64,000 nt of DNA from JAJPHU01 sp035553375 (GTDB lineage Bacteria; Planctomycetota; Planctomycetia; Gemmatales; Gemmataceae): NCBI GenBank assembly GCA_035553375.1, contig DATNCY010000278.1, positions 1-64,000 on the forward strand, written 5' to 3'. Below, in pieces: positions 62,493-64,000 of the stretch. How positions within the stretch are numbered: position 1 is the stretch's first letter; each line of letters opens with the position of its first letter. Both the position numbers and the translations under genes were made by a program. Below the pieces are notes generated by a model. The model searched no databases, had not been told where the DNA came from, and saw only the letters and a program-made list of their open reading frames with translations.

Positions 62493-63272
62493 ATGAGTAC
62501 GCTCAACAATCGCGTGGCGCTGGTGACGGGAGGCGGTCGAGGCATTGGCCGGGCCATCGCCCTAGCGCTGGCTCGCGCTGGAGCGCGAGTCGCCGTGACA
62601 GCACGCACCGCGTCGGAAGTCGAGGAAGTTGTTGCCACGATTGCGGCCGAGAAAGGACATGCGGTGGCGCTGACGGCGGATCTCGCCGATCGCCATGCGC
62701 CGCCGCGTCTGCTTCGGGATGTGGCCGCCGCGCTGGGACCGGTGGACATTCTGGTCAACAATGCCGGTGTGGGTAGCAGCAGCGATCCCAAACCCGTCGT
62801 CGAGTTTGACGATGCGTTCTGGGAACTCACCTTGATGGTGAACTTGACCGCGCCTTATCTGCTGAGCAAGGCGGTGTTGCCAGACATGCTGAAACGACGC
62901 TGGGGGCGCATCGTCAATATCGCCTCGATCAACGGCAAAACAGGCAGTTTTCACGGTGCGGCCTATGCCGCGAGCAAACACGGTCTGCTGGGATTGACGC
63001 GCACGCTGGCGCAGGAGGTGGCGCGCGACGGAATCACCGTCAACGCCATCTGTCCGGGGCCGGTGCATACGGTCATGAATGATCGCCGTCTCGCCTACGA
63101 CGCCGAACGTACCGGCACGCCGTTCGAGAAAATCGAGCAATCCCTGACGCCGATTGGCCGGCGGCTCGAACCGGAAGAGATTGCGCCATTGGCGGTTTAC
63201 CTGGCGAGCGAGGACGCCCGGATGGTCACCGGGCAAGCGTGGAATATCTGCGGCGGAATGCTGATGGTATGA
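62493..63272 (+). CDS. Short-chain dehydrogenase/reductase
   Basis: The 259-residue SDR has the NAD(P)-binding TGGGRGIGRAIA, NNAGVG, catalytic Ser-Tyr-Lys (NIASINGKTG, then YAASKHG) and the C-terminal AxxxxxLxSEDARMVTGQ. It is similar to 3-oxoacyl-ACP reductase (FabG) type enzymes. It follows the isochorismatase-like gene with no gap; the pair may act in one catabolic route. Confidence 0.88.
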   Translation: MSTLNNRVALVTGGGRGIGRAIALALARAGARVAVTARTASEVEEVVATIAAEKGHAVALTADLADRHAPPRLLRDVAAALGPVDILVNNAGVGSSSDPKPVVEFDDAFWELTLMVNLTAPYLLSKAVLPDMLKRRWGRIVNIASINGKTGSFHGAAYAASKHGLLGLTRTLAQEVARDGITVNAICPGPVHTVMNDRRLAYDAERTGTPFEKIEQSLTPIGRRLEPEEIAPLAVYLASEDARMVTGQAWNICGGMLMV

Positions 63273-63305
63273 TTGCGAGAGAGAACGGCTTTCCGGAGAA
63301 CTCGC

Positions 63306-64000
63306 ATGACGACGCCCCATGAATCCGTGTTTGCGCCTCTTCTCGAACGATTTGCGGAGGCGTGGGAACGCGGCGAACGACCCAATCTCGACGATTACTT
63401 GCCGGCCGGTTCGGACAGTACGCCCATCCTGATTGAACTCGTGCGCATGGACCTGGATTTCCGCTTGAAAAGCGGCGAGGCGGCGAAACTGGAAGCGTAT
63501 CTCGAACGCTATCCGCGACTGGCCGCCAAGCAAACGATTTTGCTGTCCCTACTGAACGACGAATATCAAGCTCGGCTCCAGTACGAACCCGACTTGAATG
63601 TGCTGGAATACATTCAGCGTTTCCCGCAGTTGGGCGAGCAACTTCAGCGCCAGTGGGCCACACTGCCCTTGCGCCCGGCGGTGGAGACGACACCGGGGGC
63701 GACCCCGGCGGAGCCAGCTCACCCACCCTTGGCCGCCGCGCCCGTCATCGCCGGCTATGAAATCCTCAGCGTGTTGGGCAAGGGCGGCATGGGCGTTGTC
63801 TACAAGGCTCGCCAACTAAGCCTCAAGCGTCTCGTGGCCTTGAAGATGATCCGTGCCGAAGCGGTCGAAGGGTCGGACCTGCTGACCCGTTTTCGCAAGG
63901 AAGCCGAGGCCATTGCCCGCTTGCAACATCCCCATATCGTGCAGATTCACGATATCGGCGAGTACACCGGCGAACTGGGTACACGCTGTCCGTACATGGC
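63306..64000 (+). CDS. Hanks-type Ser/Thr protein kinase, N-terminal part (cut by window end)
   Basis: The reading frame is open from ATG 63306 to the last base, about 231 residues. The first 140 residues form a helical domain seen upstream of planctomycete kinases (FAEAWERGERPNLDDYL and LEAYLERYPRLAA). The kinase domain begins with the glycine loop GKGGMGVVYKA (from residue 158), the ATP lysine in VALKMI and the HPHIVQIHDIGE strand. The catalytic loop lies beyond the window. GGAG precedes the ATG. Confidence 0.88.
   Translation, partial: MTTPHESVFAPLLERFAEAWERGERPNLDDYLPAGSDSTPILIELVRMDLDFRLKSGEAAKLEAYLERYPRLAAKQTILLSLLNDEYQARLQYEPDLNVLEYIQRFPQLGEQLQRQWATLPLRPAVETTPGATPAEPAHPPLAAAPVIAGYEILSVLGKGGMGVVYKARQLSLKRLVALKMIRAEAVEGSDLLTRFRKEAEAIARLQHPHIVQIHDIGEYTGELGTRCPYM

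Overview
The window looks like a chromosomal segment of a Gemmata-type planctomycete. Evidence: high GC; four tandem leucine-rich-repeat genes that each start with the short planctomycete repeat-companion domain (key residues DDTPRLIFADWLEE); a Hanks-type Ser/Thr kinase whose upstream part matches planctomycete kinases; TadE/TadG-like surface genes; an unusual sigma factor with extra helix-turn-helix segments; and many intergenic palindromes. The species cannot be named from sequence alone.

Layout. (1) About 1-14,660 is accessory DNA. On the minus strand it carries a complete type I CRISPR-Cas operon in the order of the Myxococcus dev (MYXAN) systems: cas6-cas3-cas8-cas7-cas5-cas4/cas1 fusion-cas2. 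No CRISPR array is visible; it would be expected left of position 1. Next comes an AbiE-type toxin-antitoxin pair with a near-perfect promoter and a possible operator. Then follow worn mobile-element genes: a mobilisation or relaxase-like ORF, a RepB-type primase, a sigma-like gene split into two frames, and a DUF2726 gene with two frameshifts. The stretch ends at a 58-nt 3' fragment of a tRNA-Leu(CAG) gene, which I read as an attachment site. The remains of a tyrosine recombinase C-terminus lie just beyond it. (2) 15.2-25.7 kb: lipoprotein lipase, an adenine methyltransferase plus SacI-like endonuclease restriction-modification pair, a NagX-like membrane acyltransferase, a HEAT-repeat protein, HflX, a PIN-domain toxin-antitoxin pair, and an ABC transporter pair. 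(3) 25.8-32.3 kb: two TadE-like pseudopilin-type proteins, an 896-residue TadG/von Willebrand factor A protein, a second ABC permease paralogous to the first, and a secreted protein, separated by strong palindromes. (4) 33-41 kb: a sigma-70 family factor, a large FAD/Fe-S oxidoreductase, and a helicase-HNH nuclease fusion flanked on its far side by a decayed copy of the oxidoreductase 5' end. (5) 41-48.4 kb: four tandem LRR genes, a Uma2 nuclease-like protein, and an NTPase with pentapeptide repeats. (6) 48.5-64 kb: mostly housekeeping genes (metG, queC, ferredoxin, glpD, purA, uppS, cdsA, phoH, an HD-domain 7TM protein, an RNA methyltransferase, an isochorismatase-like hydrolase, an SDR reductase), ending in a kinase cut by the window edge.

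Three intergenic regions in the last block (54.55, 57.38 and 60.54 kb) contain long hairpins built from tandem 7-bp units, with a different 7-mer at each site. With the dispersed palindromes they are the most striking non-coding structure here. The most interesting defence candidates are the dev-like CRISPR operon, the AbiE pair, the SacI-like system and the orphan helicase-HNH fusion. Family names come from recognition of motifs and gene order; no database search was run.
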